Shown here one piece after another: positions 1 through 6,548 of a stretch of DNA of 11,790 bases; the stretch's first letter is position 1; the number at the start of each line of letters is the position of its first letter. The notes under the pieces are model-generated. The model made no database searches and was not told where the DNA came from. It saw only the letters and a list, made by a program, of their open reading frames with translations. A program made the position numbers and the translations under genes. This DNA is from an uncultured Spirochaetota bacterium (GTDB taxonomy: Bacteria; Spirochaetota; UBA4802; UBA5368): assembly GCA_937864375.1 (NCBI GenBank), contig CALMJO010000665.1, positions 1 to 11,790 on the forward strand, in the 5' to 3' direction.

Positions 1-48
1 GAGTATCCCCTCAACAAGGTCGTGGGGAGGGGTGACGTCCTCGCGTGA
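1..48 (+). CDS. Possible 3' end of an upstream gene (partial)
   Basis: The frame starting at base 1 is open to a TGA at 46-48 and reads EYPLNKVVGRGDVLA. The stop lies 19 bases before the ATG of the HD-domain gene, a spacing typical of genes in one transcript on the same strand. Fifteen residues are too few to recognise a family, and this could be chance open sequence. The other two + frames also reach stops within the first 61 bases, so the frame choice rests only on the spacing and an ordinary residue mix. Confidence 0.22.
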   Translation, partial: EYPLNKVVGRGDVLA

Positions 49-67
49 GGAGTGTAGGTGACGGATC

Positions 68-817
68 ATGACGCCCAGCTCCATACAGGAATGCCGGGAC
101 CTGACGCGCGACATCGCGCGCGGCATTGCCCCGCCTCGCTTTTACACCGAACATGCCGGGGAGATCGCGCGGGCGAAGGAATACGCGGCCCAAAGTCGCA
201 TCGTGGGCATGGCGGAAGCGGTGATGCGGGAAAAGGGGAGCGCCCTGGGACACGGCTACGAACACGCGCACAATGTGGCGATCGACGCCGCGGCCATCAT
301 CCTGTGCGAGACGGCGCAGGGGCGGGCGGAAGAGGCCCTGGGCGTCCTGGGAGCCGATCTTGCGGTGCTCGCGCTCGCCGCGGGATACCTCCATGATATC
401 CGGCGCGACCAGAGGGAGCACCCGCTGCGCGCTGCAGAGTTCGCGCGCGAGTTCTTCAGGGACGCGCTCCCGGAGGCCCATGTCGCCATGATCGCCTTCG
501 CCATCCGCAATCACGAGGCATTCAAGGAGCAGGAGCGCACCGACGATCCCGCGACCATGCTGCTCGCAAACGCGCTCTACGACGCCGACAAGTTCCGCTG
601 GGGACCCGACAATTTCCTTTACACGATCTGGGACATGGCCGAAAGCCTGGGCTTCAGCCCCAGGACCATATTCCGGCATTACCGCAAGGGAATCGAGGGG
701 ATCGAGCGGGTGCGGCACACCTTCCGCACCGGGACGGGCCGCGCCTACGGTCCCGATTTTATTGAGCGGGGCCTGGAGATAGGCAGGGAGCTCTACCAGG
801 TATGCGGGGAAAAATGA
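68..817 (+). CDS. HD-domain phosphohydrolase (cytoplasmic, substrate unknown)
   Basis: This 249-residue protein has the metal-binding pattern of the HD superfamily. GHGYEHAHNV (residues 61-70) supplies the first histidine (H66), YLHDIRRD supplies the paired H109-D110, NHE follows at 148-150, and YDADKFRWG supplies the distal aspartate near D174. Members hydrolyse phosphoester bonds in nucleotides or other small phosphorylated molecules; the sequence does not reveal the substrate. It lacks a GYP motif, so it is not a c-di-GMP-specific HD-GYP protein. No signal peptide or membrane segment is seen. The ATG at 68 was chosen because AGGTGA (56-61) stands six bases upstream, and protein-like sequence starts at once. 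The next gene is also an HD-type hydrolase, but 78 bases of AT-rich sequence separate them. The family call is firm; the function is open. Confidence 0.85.
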   Translation: MTPSSIQECRDLTRDIARGIAPPRFYTEHAGEIARAKEYAAQSRIVGMAEAVMREKGSALGHGYEHAHNVAIDAAAIILCETAQGRAEEALGVLGADLAVLALAAGYLHDIRRDQREHPLRAAEFAREFFRDALPEAHVAMIAFAIRNHEAFKEQERTDDPATMLLANALYDADKFRWGPDNFLYTIWDMAESLGFSPRTIFRHYRKGIEGIERVRHTFRTGTGRAYGPDFIERGLEIGRELYQVCGEK

Positions 818-828
818 AAAAATATGTG

Positions 829-855
829 TTGTTTGCAGCGAATGTGAAGTATACT
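829..855 (+). promoter_or_regulatory. Possible promoter ahead of the REC/HD-GYP regulator
   Basis: The gap 818-895 is distinctly AT-rich between GC-rich genes. It holds TATACT (850-855), a fair -10 box, and TTGTTT (829-834), a fair -35 box, but with a 15-base spacer, shorter than the preferred 17. A start near 862 would place the 12-base palindrome at 866-877 in the early leader. The boxes are seen in the sequence; promoter activity is inferred. Confidence 0.3.
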
Positions 856-865
856 TTTTCATGAA

Positions 866-877
866 ATTCCGCGGAAT
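866..877. promoter_or_regulatory. 12-base perfect palindrome, possible operator
   Basis: ATTCCGCGGAAT equals its own reverse complement. It lies between the possible -10 box (850-855) and the start of the response-regulator gene, a plausible place for a dimeric repressor or autoregulator. No second copy was noticed in another intergenic gap, so binding is speculation. A chance palindrome, or a small stem in the leader, are alternatives. Confidence 0.3.
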
Positions 878-895
878 CCCGGACGGGACCGCAGT

Positions 896-2536
896 GTGCG
901 ATGGACAATGAAGAGCAACGAACAGTCAACAGGCCCCGGTGCCGAGGTGCGTGAACACAGGGAGAGAGTGCTCGTCGTGGACGACGAGCAGCTTGTCCGA
1001 AGGGCTCTTTCCCGCTATCTCAGCAAGATGGGCTATGCGATCGAGGTGGCCGAGGACGGAATACAGGCCATTACCAGGCTCGAAGAAAACTCCTTCGATC
1101 TCGTGCTCACCGACCTCAAAATGCCCAACCTTGACGGCCGGGAGCTCATGACCATCATGGCGCAAAAGTTCCCTGATATCCCCAAGATCGTGCTCACGGG
1201 CTTTGGCACCAACGAGGACATCCTGCTCGCGCTCAAAACGGGCGCATACGATTTCATCACCAAGCCCATCATGGATTTCGAGATCCTGCACCACGCGGTG
1301 GAGCGCGCGCTGGAGCGCCGGAGGCTCGCCACAGAGAAAAACCGCTACATGGAGCAGCAGCGCCAGGTCAATGACGTAATCGCCATGCTCAACCGGGGGA
1401 AAAAGACCGAGGAAATATTCATGATGCTGAACAGCACCCTGAAACAGGTGATCCCGTTCAACAAGCTCACCCTTGCCCTGATCGAAGAGGCGACGCGCAT
1501 GGTTACCTCGAAGCTCGTCGAATCCGACCGCAAGGTGGTGCTGGGCGTGGGCGAGCGGTTTCCGGTCTCGGAATCCTCGCTGGGGCAGGTGGCGCGGGAG
1601 AAGGAAGTGCTCATGATCAACGATCTTGACGAGTACGCTTCGGCGCACCCGGAATCCAGTACCACCAGGGGGCTTCTCGAGGAGGGGATGAAATCATCAC
1701 TGGTGCTCCCGCTTATAATCAACAACATAACGCGCGGTTTTCTGATATTCAATTCCGCGGAGCGCGGCGCCTTCACGAGCGAGCACGCGCTTTTCCTGAA
1801 GCTCATTAGTGGCCAGATAGCGTTCAGTATCCAGAGGGGAGAGCTGCTCGAACAGCTCGAGCTGCACACGAGAAACCTGGAGCACCTGGTGAAGGTGCGC
1901 ACGCACGAGATACTGAAGACCCAGAAGACGACGATATTCGCCCTCTCCAAGCTCGCCGAGGTGCGCGACCCGGAAACCGGCCAGCACCTCGAGCGGATCC
2001 GCAATTACAGCGTCCTCATAGCCCAGATTCTAAAATACTCGGGACACGAAACCGAGATAACGAACCTGTACCTGCGCGACCTTTACGATTCCTCCATCCT
2101 GCACGACATCGGGAAGGTCGGGATACCGGATAACATCCTTCTAAAACCGGGGGCCCTCACAAAGGAAGAGTTCGAAATCATCAAGACCCACACCACGATC
2201 GGGTATAACGCGCTCAAGTCCGCGTCCCGCGACCTGGGCGAGAACTCATTTTTAAAGATGGCGATGGACGTGACCATGTACCACCATGAGCAATGGGACG
2301 GAAAGGGATATCCCTCGGGGCTCAAAGGCAATGACATACCCCTGTCCGCGCGCATCGTGACGATCGCGGACATTTACGACGCACTCGGCTCGCGACGCCC
2401 CTACAAGGAGCCGTTCAGCCACGACCAGTGCGTGGAGATTATGAAAAACGAGTCCTACCGCTTCGATCCGCTCCTCTTCAAGATATTTCTTGATAATGCC
2501 GAGGAATTCCATAGAATACACAGGGAATTCAGCTGA
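896..2536 (+). CDS. Response regulator, REC-GAF-HD-GYP (c-di-GMP phosphodiesterase)
   Basis: A cytoplasmic signalling protein of 546 residues. The receiver domain (about 22-140) has all key residues: acidic pair D29-D30, phosphoacceptor D73 in VLTDLKMP, T101 in VLTGFG and K123 in FITKP. A GAF-like sensory domain follows (about 165-315), then a short helical linker (about 320-345). The HD-GYP domain (about 345-540) has H403-D404 in LHDIGKVGIPD, and HHEQWDGKGYP ending at P473. A complete HD-GYP motif predicts hydrolysis of c-di-GMP, switched by phosphorylation from an unseen histidine kinase and tuned by the GAF domain; ligand and kinase are unknown. The start is uncertain. GTG 896 has ACGGGA seven bases upstream, whereas ATG 908 (residue 5) has only a weak ribosome site; both precede the receiver domain. 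The rhomboid gene starts 18 bases after the stop, suggesting cotranscription. Confidence 0.92.
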   Translation: MRWTMKSNEQSTGPGAEVREHRERVLVVDDEQLVRRALSRYLSKMGYAIEVAEDGIQAITRLEENSFDLVLTDLKMPNLDGRELMTIMAQKFPDIPKIVLTGFGTNEDILLALKTGAYDFITKPIMDFEILHHAVERALERRRLATEKNRYMEQQRQVNDVIAMLNRGKKTEEIFMMLNSTLKQVIPFNKLTLALIEEATRMVTSKLVESDRKVVLGVGERFPVSESSLGQVAREKEVLMINDLDEYASAHPESSTTRGLLEEGMKSSLVLPLIINNITRGFLIFNSAERGAFTSEHALFLKLISGQIAFSIQRGELLEQLELHTRNLEHLVKVRTHEILKTQKTTIFALSKLAEVRDPETGQHLERIRNYSVLIAQILKYSGHETEITNLYLRDLYDSSILHDIGKVGIPDNILLKPGALTKEEFEIIKTHTTIGYNALKSASRDLGENSFLKMAMDVTMYHHEQWDGKGYPSGLKGNDIPLSARIVTIADIYDALGSRRPYKEPFSHDQCVEIMKNESYRFDPLLFKIFLDNAEEFHRIHREFS

Positions 2537-2554
2537 CCCACGGAAGGTGCGCGG

Positions 2555-3445
2555 ATGCGAGCACAGCAGATGAGCTTCAGGTTTGGCGGGCCTGTCACGC
2601 CCGTCGTAAAGACAATCATGATCATCAACGCCGCAATGTTCCTGGCGCAGGAGCTCGCGGGTATTTTCGCACCCGGGGTCATTGAGCCTCTCCTTGGGCT
2701 GAACCACCAGGGGCTCGCGGGAGAGTTCCGATTGTGGCAGCCGGCAACCTACATGTTCCTTCACGGAGGCTGGTTCCACATCATTTTCAACCTGATCGGG
2801 ATGTGGATGTTCGCGGGCGAGCTGGAAAACCACTGGGGCAGCCGGATGTTTTTCAAATACTACATGTTTGCGGGAGTGGGCGCGGGCATCTTCATCGCGG
2901 CGATGAATTACATGATACAGCTGCGCTACGCGGGATTCCTCCCGGCTTACCAGCCCACGACAATCGGCGCCTCGGGCGCGCTCTACGGCCTTCTCCTCGC
3001 GTTCGGAATGACCTGGCCAAACCGCGAGGTGCTCCTGTATTTCCTGTTTCCCGTCAAGATGAAGTACCTCGTGATCATCTTTGGGCTGATCGAGTTTTTC
3101 GGCACGCTGTCGAGCATACAGTCGCCGGGAGGGAACATTAGCCATATTGGTCATGTCGGGGGGATCGTCTCGGGTCTCGTGTTCCTGCTCGCCGTTCGCT
3201 CCGGAATCGGGGCGCAAGCGGGTACGCGTACCGGGCGGGGAAAAGCGCCGGGACTGTTGAAAAAGTATCGTTTGAGAAAAAAGCAGCGCGAGATCAGCGA
3301 GCGCATCGAGGCGAAGGCGATCATCGACAGGCTGCTTGACAAGATAGCGCGCCAGGGCATGAGCGCGCTCACCGCCGACGAGAGAAACAGCCTCGAATGG
3401 GCGCGCAGGCACTACTATCCGGAGAAGAACGAGACCATTCACTGA
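2555..3445 (+). CDS. Rhomboid family intramembrane serine protease
   Basis: A polytopic membrane protein of 296 residues. Diagnostic rhomboid features are the loop HGGWFHIIFN (about 70-79) with its His and Asn, the catalytic serine S140 in GASGALYG, and the partner histidine H200 in HIGHVGG, so the Ser-His dyad is complete. Hydrophobic segments fill about 15-225. Rhomboids cut transmembrane helices of substrate proteins inside the membrane; the substrate here is unknown. A basic stretch then leads into a soluble C-terminal tail (about 230-296) containing DRLLDKIARQGMSALTADER, which resembles the short DUF6576-like tail on many rhomboid homologues (family recalled from memory). GGAAGG (2542-2547) lies seven bases before the ATG. 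A later in-frame ATG at 2570 has no comparable ribosome site. The gene follows the HD-GYP regulator by 18 bases, probably in one transcript. Confidence 0.93.
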   Translation: MRAQQMSFRFGGPVTPVVKTIMIINAAMFLAQELAGIFAPGVIEPLLGLNHQGLAGEFRLWQPATYMFLHGGWFHIIFNLIGMWMFAGELENHWGSRMFFKYYMFAGVGAGIFIAAMNYMIQLRYAGFLPAYQPTTIGASGALYGLLLAFGMTWPNREVLLYFLFPVKMKYLVIIFGLIEFFGTLSSIQSPGGNISHIGHVGGIVSGLVFLLAVRSGIGAQAGTRTGRGKAPGLLKKYRLRKKQREISERIEAKAIIDRLLDKIARQGMSALTADERNSLEWARRHYYPEKNETIH

Positions 3446-3452
3446 GCGCGCC

Positions 3453-3485
3453 TTTTTATAATTGACAAGCCGCTTCAGATTGACC
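3453..3485 (+). promoter_or_regulatory. Possible promoter / read-through break before the ligase gene
   Basis: The 83-base gap 3446-3528 starts with GCGCGCC then five T (3453-3457). The GC block could pair with GGCGCGC at 3400-3406, but the loop would be 39 bases, so a terminator is weakly supported. Next come TATAAT (3457-3462) overlapping a consensus TTGACA (3462-3467), and a second TTGACC (3480-3485). No convincing -10 box lies 16-18 bases after either TTGAC element, and nothing good lies 17 bases before the TATAAT. A new promoter for the ligase-ACT pair is plausible but cannot be placed exactly. Confidence 0.25.
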
Positions 3486-3528
3486 AGTCTCGAGGGACGC
3501 TTTCATTTCCCCAAGAGAGACATCTGTC

Positions 3529-4824
3529 ATGTACTGGAACAGCGAACTCGAAACGATCGATAGAAAGTCCCTGCAGGAGCTCCAGCTCGCGCGCCTTAAC
3601 AGGGCCCTCGAGGCCGCGTCCCGTACCTCGTACTACAAGAAGTTTTTTGAAGACGCGGGCGTCGACGTGTCCAAGGTCAAAACGCTCGAACACCTCCAGG
3701 ATCTCCCCTTCACCGTCAAGAACGATCTGCGCCTGAGCTACCCTGACGGCATGGTCGCGGTTCCTAAAAGGGATATCGTGCGCATGCACGCATCCTCAGG
3801 GACCACGGGCAAATCGACCGTGATCTATTATACGCGGCATGACCTCGACGAATGGGCCGGCATCGTGGCGCGCGGGATCGTGGCCACGGGAACCACGGCA
3901 GACGATGTCTTCCAGAATATGATGGGGTACGGGCTCTTCACGGGGGGCCTGGGACTGCACTACGGCGCGGAGAAGGTGGGCTGCTTTGTCATTCCAGCCT
4001 CATCCGGCAACACCCTCAAGCAGATCCAGTTTTTCCAGGATTTTGGCACCACCGTGATCCACATTACGCCCAGCTATTCGCTCCACCTCGTCGAGGTGAT
4101 AAGGGAGCAGGGGATCGATCCGCACAGCCTCACCCTTAAAAAGGCGTACCTTGGCGCGGAGCCCTACTCGGAGGCGACGCGCGACAGGATCCAGGACCTT
4201 TACGGGATCCAGGCGTACAATTCCTACGGGCTTTCCGAAATGAACGGCCCCGGGGTCGCGTTCGAGTGCATCCACAAGAACGGCATGCACCTCTGGGAGG
4301 ATTTTTACATTGCCGAGATCATCGATCCCGTGACGGGGAAACAGCTCCCGGACGGTGAAGAGGGCGAGCTCGTGCTCACCCACATCAACCGTGAGGCCAT
4401 GCCGGTAATCCGCTACCGCACGAGGGATCTTACGCGCTTCATACCGGGCCCCTGTCCCTGCGGACGCACGCACCGGCGCATCGAGCGCATCAAGGGGCGC
4501 ACCGACGACATGATGATCCTGGGCGGCGTGAACGTGTTCCCCTCGCAGATCGAGACCGTGCTCATGAACACGCCGGAGGTGGGCAACAACTACCAGCTCA
4601 TCCTCGAACGGGTAAGCAACCTTGACAAGCTGCACATCAGGGTGGAGCTCAACTCCAGTATGTTTCACGGAGACCTCAAGGAGCTCGACGCGCTCAGGAA
4701 AAAGATTGGCGAACAGCTCAGGGCGCTCATAACCATAAACCCGCGCATAGAGCTCCTGGAGCCGGGATCGCTTCCGCCGAGCATGGGCAAGGCCCAGCGC
4801 GTGATCGATAACAGGAAGATCTGA
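3529..4824 (+). CDS. paaK: Phenylacetate-CoA ligase family (PaaK-like AMP-forming ligase)
   Basis: A 431-residue cytoplasmic enzyme, about the usual length of PaaK proteins (430-440). The family activates phenylacetate or related aryl acids with ATP to an acyl-adenylate and then to the CoA thioester. Seen here are the phosphate-binding loop SSGTTGKST (89-97), the adenylate-forming motif YNSYGLSEMNGPG, the RYRTRD segment, GRTDDMMILGGVNVFPSQIE at the hinge to the small C-terminal domain, and K421 in the terminal MGKAQRV motif. A Cys-rich PCPCGRTHRR stretch before the hinge is typical. The start has only a purine-rich AAGAGAGA upstream. A tandem-ACT gene follows 12 bases later. This pairing is common near 2-oxoacid (indolepyruvate) ferredoxin oxidoreductases, suggesting arylacetates from aromatic amino acid breakdown as substrate. 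No ring-degrading paa gene is present, so catabolism through phenylacetyl-CoA epoxidation is not supported here. Confidence 0.92.
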   Translation: MYWNSELETIDRKSLQELQLARLNRALEAASRTSYYKKFFEDAGVDVSKVKTLEHLQDLPFTVKNDLRLSYPDGMVAVPKRDIVRMHASSGTTGKSTVIYYTRHDLDEWAGIVARGIVATGTTADDVFQNMMGYGLFTGGLGLHYGAEKVGCFVIPASSGNTLKQIQFFQDFGTTVIHITPSYSLHLVEVIREQGIDPHSLTLKKAYLGAEPYSEATRDRIQDLYGIQAYNSYGLSEMNGPGVAFECIHKNGMHLWEDFYIAEIIDPVTGKQLPDGEEGELVLTHINREAMPVIRYRTRDLTRFIPGPCPCGRTHRRIERIKGRTDDMMILGGVNVFPSQIETVLMNTPEVGNNYQLILERVSNLDKLHIRVELNSSMFHGDLKELDALRKKIGEQLRALITINPRIELLEPGSLPPSMGKAQRVIDNRKI

Positions 4825-4836
4825 CGGAGGTACGCC

Positions 4837-5265
4837 ATGCCGCATCAGGTATCAGTATTCTCGGAAAACAAGCCGGGAAAGATCGAGCGCATCACGGGCG
4901 CGCTGGCAAAGAAAAGCATCAACATCCGCGCGATCACCATTTCCGATTCCGGGGACTACGGGATCATCAAGCTGCTCCTGGACAAGCCCGAGGAGGGCGC
5001 CGAGTGCCTCAAGGAGGAGGGGATCGCCGCCACGCTCAAGGAAATCGTCGCGATACGCATCAAGGACAGGCCCGGTGGGCTCTTCGACGCGGCGTCGCTG
5101 CTGCGACAAAACAGCATAAACGTGGAGGACGCCTACGGCTTCATGATCCACAGCCATGAGGACGCGGTCTTCGTCTTCCAGGTGCAGAATGCGAAGACCA
5201 CTGAAAAGCTCCTGGCCGACTCCGGGTTCACCGTGATCACGGACAAGGAGCTATACCTGCTGTAG
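4837..5265 (+). CDS. Tandem ACT-domain protein
   Basis: A small cytoplasmic protein of 142 residues made of two ACT domains, about 3-68 and 71-142. Each opens with the typical strand-turn pattern: VSVFSENKPGKIERITGAL in the first and VAIRIKDRPGGLFDAASLL in the second, with a Pro-Gly turn before the first helix. ACT pairs bind amino acids or similar small molecules and act as sensors. No enzyme or DNA-binding domain is attached, so it probably acts on a partner or as a free ligand-binding subunit. GGAGG (4826-4830) stands six bases before the ATG and overlaps the end of the ligase gene region, so the two are almost certainly cotranscribed. The likely role, sensing an aromatic or branched amino acid for the PaaK-like ligase pathway, is inference from the neighbour. 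Confidence 0.88.
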   Translation: MPHQVSVFSENKPGKIERITGALAKKSINIRAITISDSGDYGIIKLLLDKPEEGAECLKEEGIAATLKEIVAIRIKDRPGGLFDAASLLRQNSINVEDAYGFMIHSHEDAVFVFQVQNAKTTEKLLADSGFTVITDKELYLL

Positions 5266-5290
5266 ATGGGGTGTTGACAAACACCCCATC
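5265..5290 (+). terminator. Strong hairpin at the end of the ligase-ACT operon
   Basis: GATGGGGTGTT (5265-5275) and AACACCCCATC (5280-5290) form a perfect 11-base-pair stem with the loop GACA. The first base is the last base of the ACT gene's TAG stop. No T-run follows, so it is not a textbook intrinsic terminator; it may end transcription with a factor or protect the mRNA 3' end. Position and stability support an end-of-operon role. Confidence 0.55.
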
Positions 5291-5291
5291 G

Positions 5292-5316
5292 GGTGCGCCC
5301 CCTGGGGAAACGCACC
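5292..5316 (+). other. Second hairpin directly after the terminator-like stem
   Basis: GGTGCG (5292-5297) pairs with CGCACC (5311-5316), and CCC (5298-5300) can pair with GGG (5305-5307) inside it. One base separates it from the 11-pair stem before it, so the two could act as a double hairpin at the 3' end. The rest of the gap to 5408 holds no gene or clear promoter that I can see; only the ACGGAG ribosome site (5397-5402) of the next gene is evident. Confidence 0.35.
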
Positions 5317-5408
5317 GGCCGTCGAGTCTGTCCCGATCAAATCCTTAGCATCCCTGCCCCGTATCGGCCGGGCAAAGGGCCGTCCGCGGCAGTCGAACGG
5401 AGTGTACC

Positions 5409-6483
5409 ATGAAAACAGGAACAATTGCTTCCGTGCTATTCCTTCTCAGCCTGGCAGTTTCCTCGTGCTCCCTCACGCAGTCCAGCTTCCGAAAATCACT
5501 CGACCGTCCGGAAGGCATCGTGACCCTCCCCGGCCTTTCCGGAGAGGCGCGCATCCGCCGCGACGCGCTGGGCGTCCCGTACGTGGAAGCGACCGGCGAG
5601 GACGACCTGTTCTGCGCCGTCGGCTACGCGAGCGCGTCGGACCGGCTCTGGCAGATGGTGTTCATGAAGATGGTGGCGCAGGGGTGGCTTGCGGAGATAA
5701 TCGGGAAGGACGGGATCTCCATCGACATCTTCATGCGATCCCTCGGCATGAGGTCGTTCATGGAGCGTTTCGCCCGCGAAATTCAACTGCGTCATGGACG
5801 CGAACTCAGCGCAGGCCGCGGTCATGGGCGCGTTCATTCACGAGGCGACGCGCGCGCTCTTCCTGGACGAGCTTGGGCCCGCGGACGGGATTACCTGGCA
5901 GGCTTTCATGGATGTAAACATGTCGTCGTATTCGGCGCCTGAGGACCACCTGCTCAATCGCGCGGATTCCCCCTTCTGGGACGACGCCAGTACCCCGGCG
6001 CGCGAGGGGAAGGACCGGGTCATCGCGCGCGCTGTACGCCGCGATCGAGCTGTGCGAGGAGCGGATGGGAAGAGACCGCGCGACCTGGACTTGGGGAGCG
6101 CTTCACAACTATCACTGGCGGCACGAGTTCACCAGGTCCACGCGGTTCTTCCATGACTACCTGAACCGCGGTCCCTTTCCCGCGGGAGTAGACGTGCACT
6201 CGGTCAACGTCGCGGCGTTCTACTGGGGGAAGAGCTTTGACGTCTTCGTCATTCCCGCAATGAGGATGGTGGTGGATTTCAGGCTGGAGGAGCCCGCGTT
6301 TCTCATAAGCGTGCCGGGCAGTCGGGCAACCCGTCCAGCGAGCATTACGACGACATGATCCCGTTCTACCTGGAGGGGCGAAATCATCCCCTGCCGTTAG
6401 GGGAGGCGGGGGTGAAGGCGCAGTACGGGATGACGCCCAGGCTCATGCCCGGTACCGCGGCGGGCGCCGGGACGGCCCGTTGA
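5409..6483 (+). pseudogene. Decayed penicillin acylase-family (S45) lipoprotein gene
   Basis: The first part (5409 to about 5785) encodes a lipoprotein signal (VSSC, Cys20) and the acylase N-terminal region: IRRDALGVPYVEA, GYASASDRLWQM, FMERFAREI. The frame then changes to the one reading FNCVMDANSAQAA from about 5785, a C-terminal-half motif of the family. Another change near 6025-6031, in a GCGCGCG run, leads to RATWTWGALHNYHW and on to PAFLISVPG. A third near 6314-6318 gives QSGNPSSEHYDDMIPFYLEG, ending at TGA 6481-6483. Family members are about 750-850 residues; only about 360 remain. The middle, with the autocleavage site and the nucleophile serine (usually in an SNxW-type motif), is absent, so an active enzyme is not possible from this sequence. 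Intact homologues cleave amide bonds of acylated substrates such as acyl-homoserine lactones or penicillins in the periplasm. ACGGAG lies six bases before the ATG. Assembly error could explain single-base shifts but less easily the missing middle. Confidence 0.85.
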
Positions 6484-6509
6484 CTGATCGGACCCTTATC
6501 TGTTATAAT
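6480..6509 (+). promoter_or_regulatory. Sigma70-type promoter of the WD40 lipoprotein gene
   Basis: TTGACT (6480-6485) and a consensus TATAAT (6504-6509) are separated by 18 bases, followed by AT-rich sequence. Transcription would start near 6516 and give a leader of about 33 bases containing the GAGGAGG ribosome site (6535-6541). The -35 box overlaps the stop codon of the acylase remnant. This is the best promoter match in the window. Confidence 0.65.
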
Positions 6510-6548
6510 AACACGGTAATTATCACGAGCTTGTGAGGAGGCGGCAGG

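Noticed and set aside
68..2536. HD hydrolase, HD-GYP regulator and adenylate cyclase as one second-messenger island
   Set aside because: The genes are in separate units on both strands, with metabolic and broken genes between them; nothing ties them beyond nearness.
2252..3442. Minus-strand open frame of 396 codons across the regulator end and the rhomboid gene
   Set aside because: It spans two genes with clear motifs on the + strand, and its own product has low-complexity charged composition.
5274..5302. Consensus TTGACA (5274-5279) as a -35 box for the acylase gene
   Set aside because: It lies in the terminator-like hairpin, and the sequence 16-18 bases downstream is all G and C with no -10 box.
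6020..6035. Programmed frameshift site in the acylase gene
   Set aside because: The run is an alternating GC stretch rather than a known slippery heptamer, and two other frame breaks plus a missing catalytic core point to decay or sequence error.
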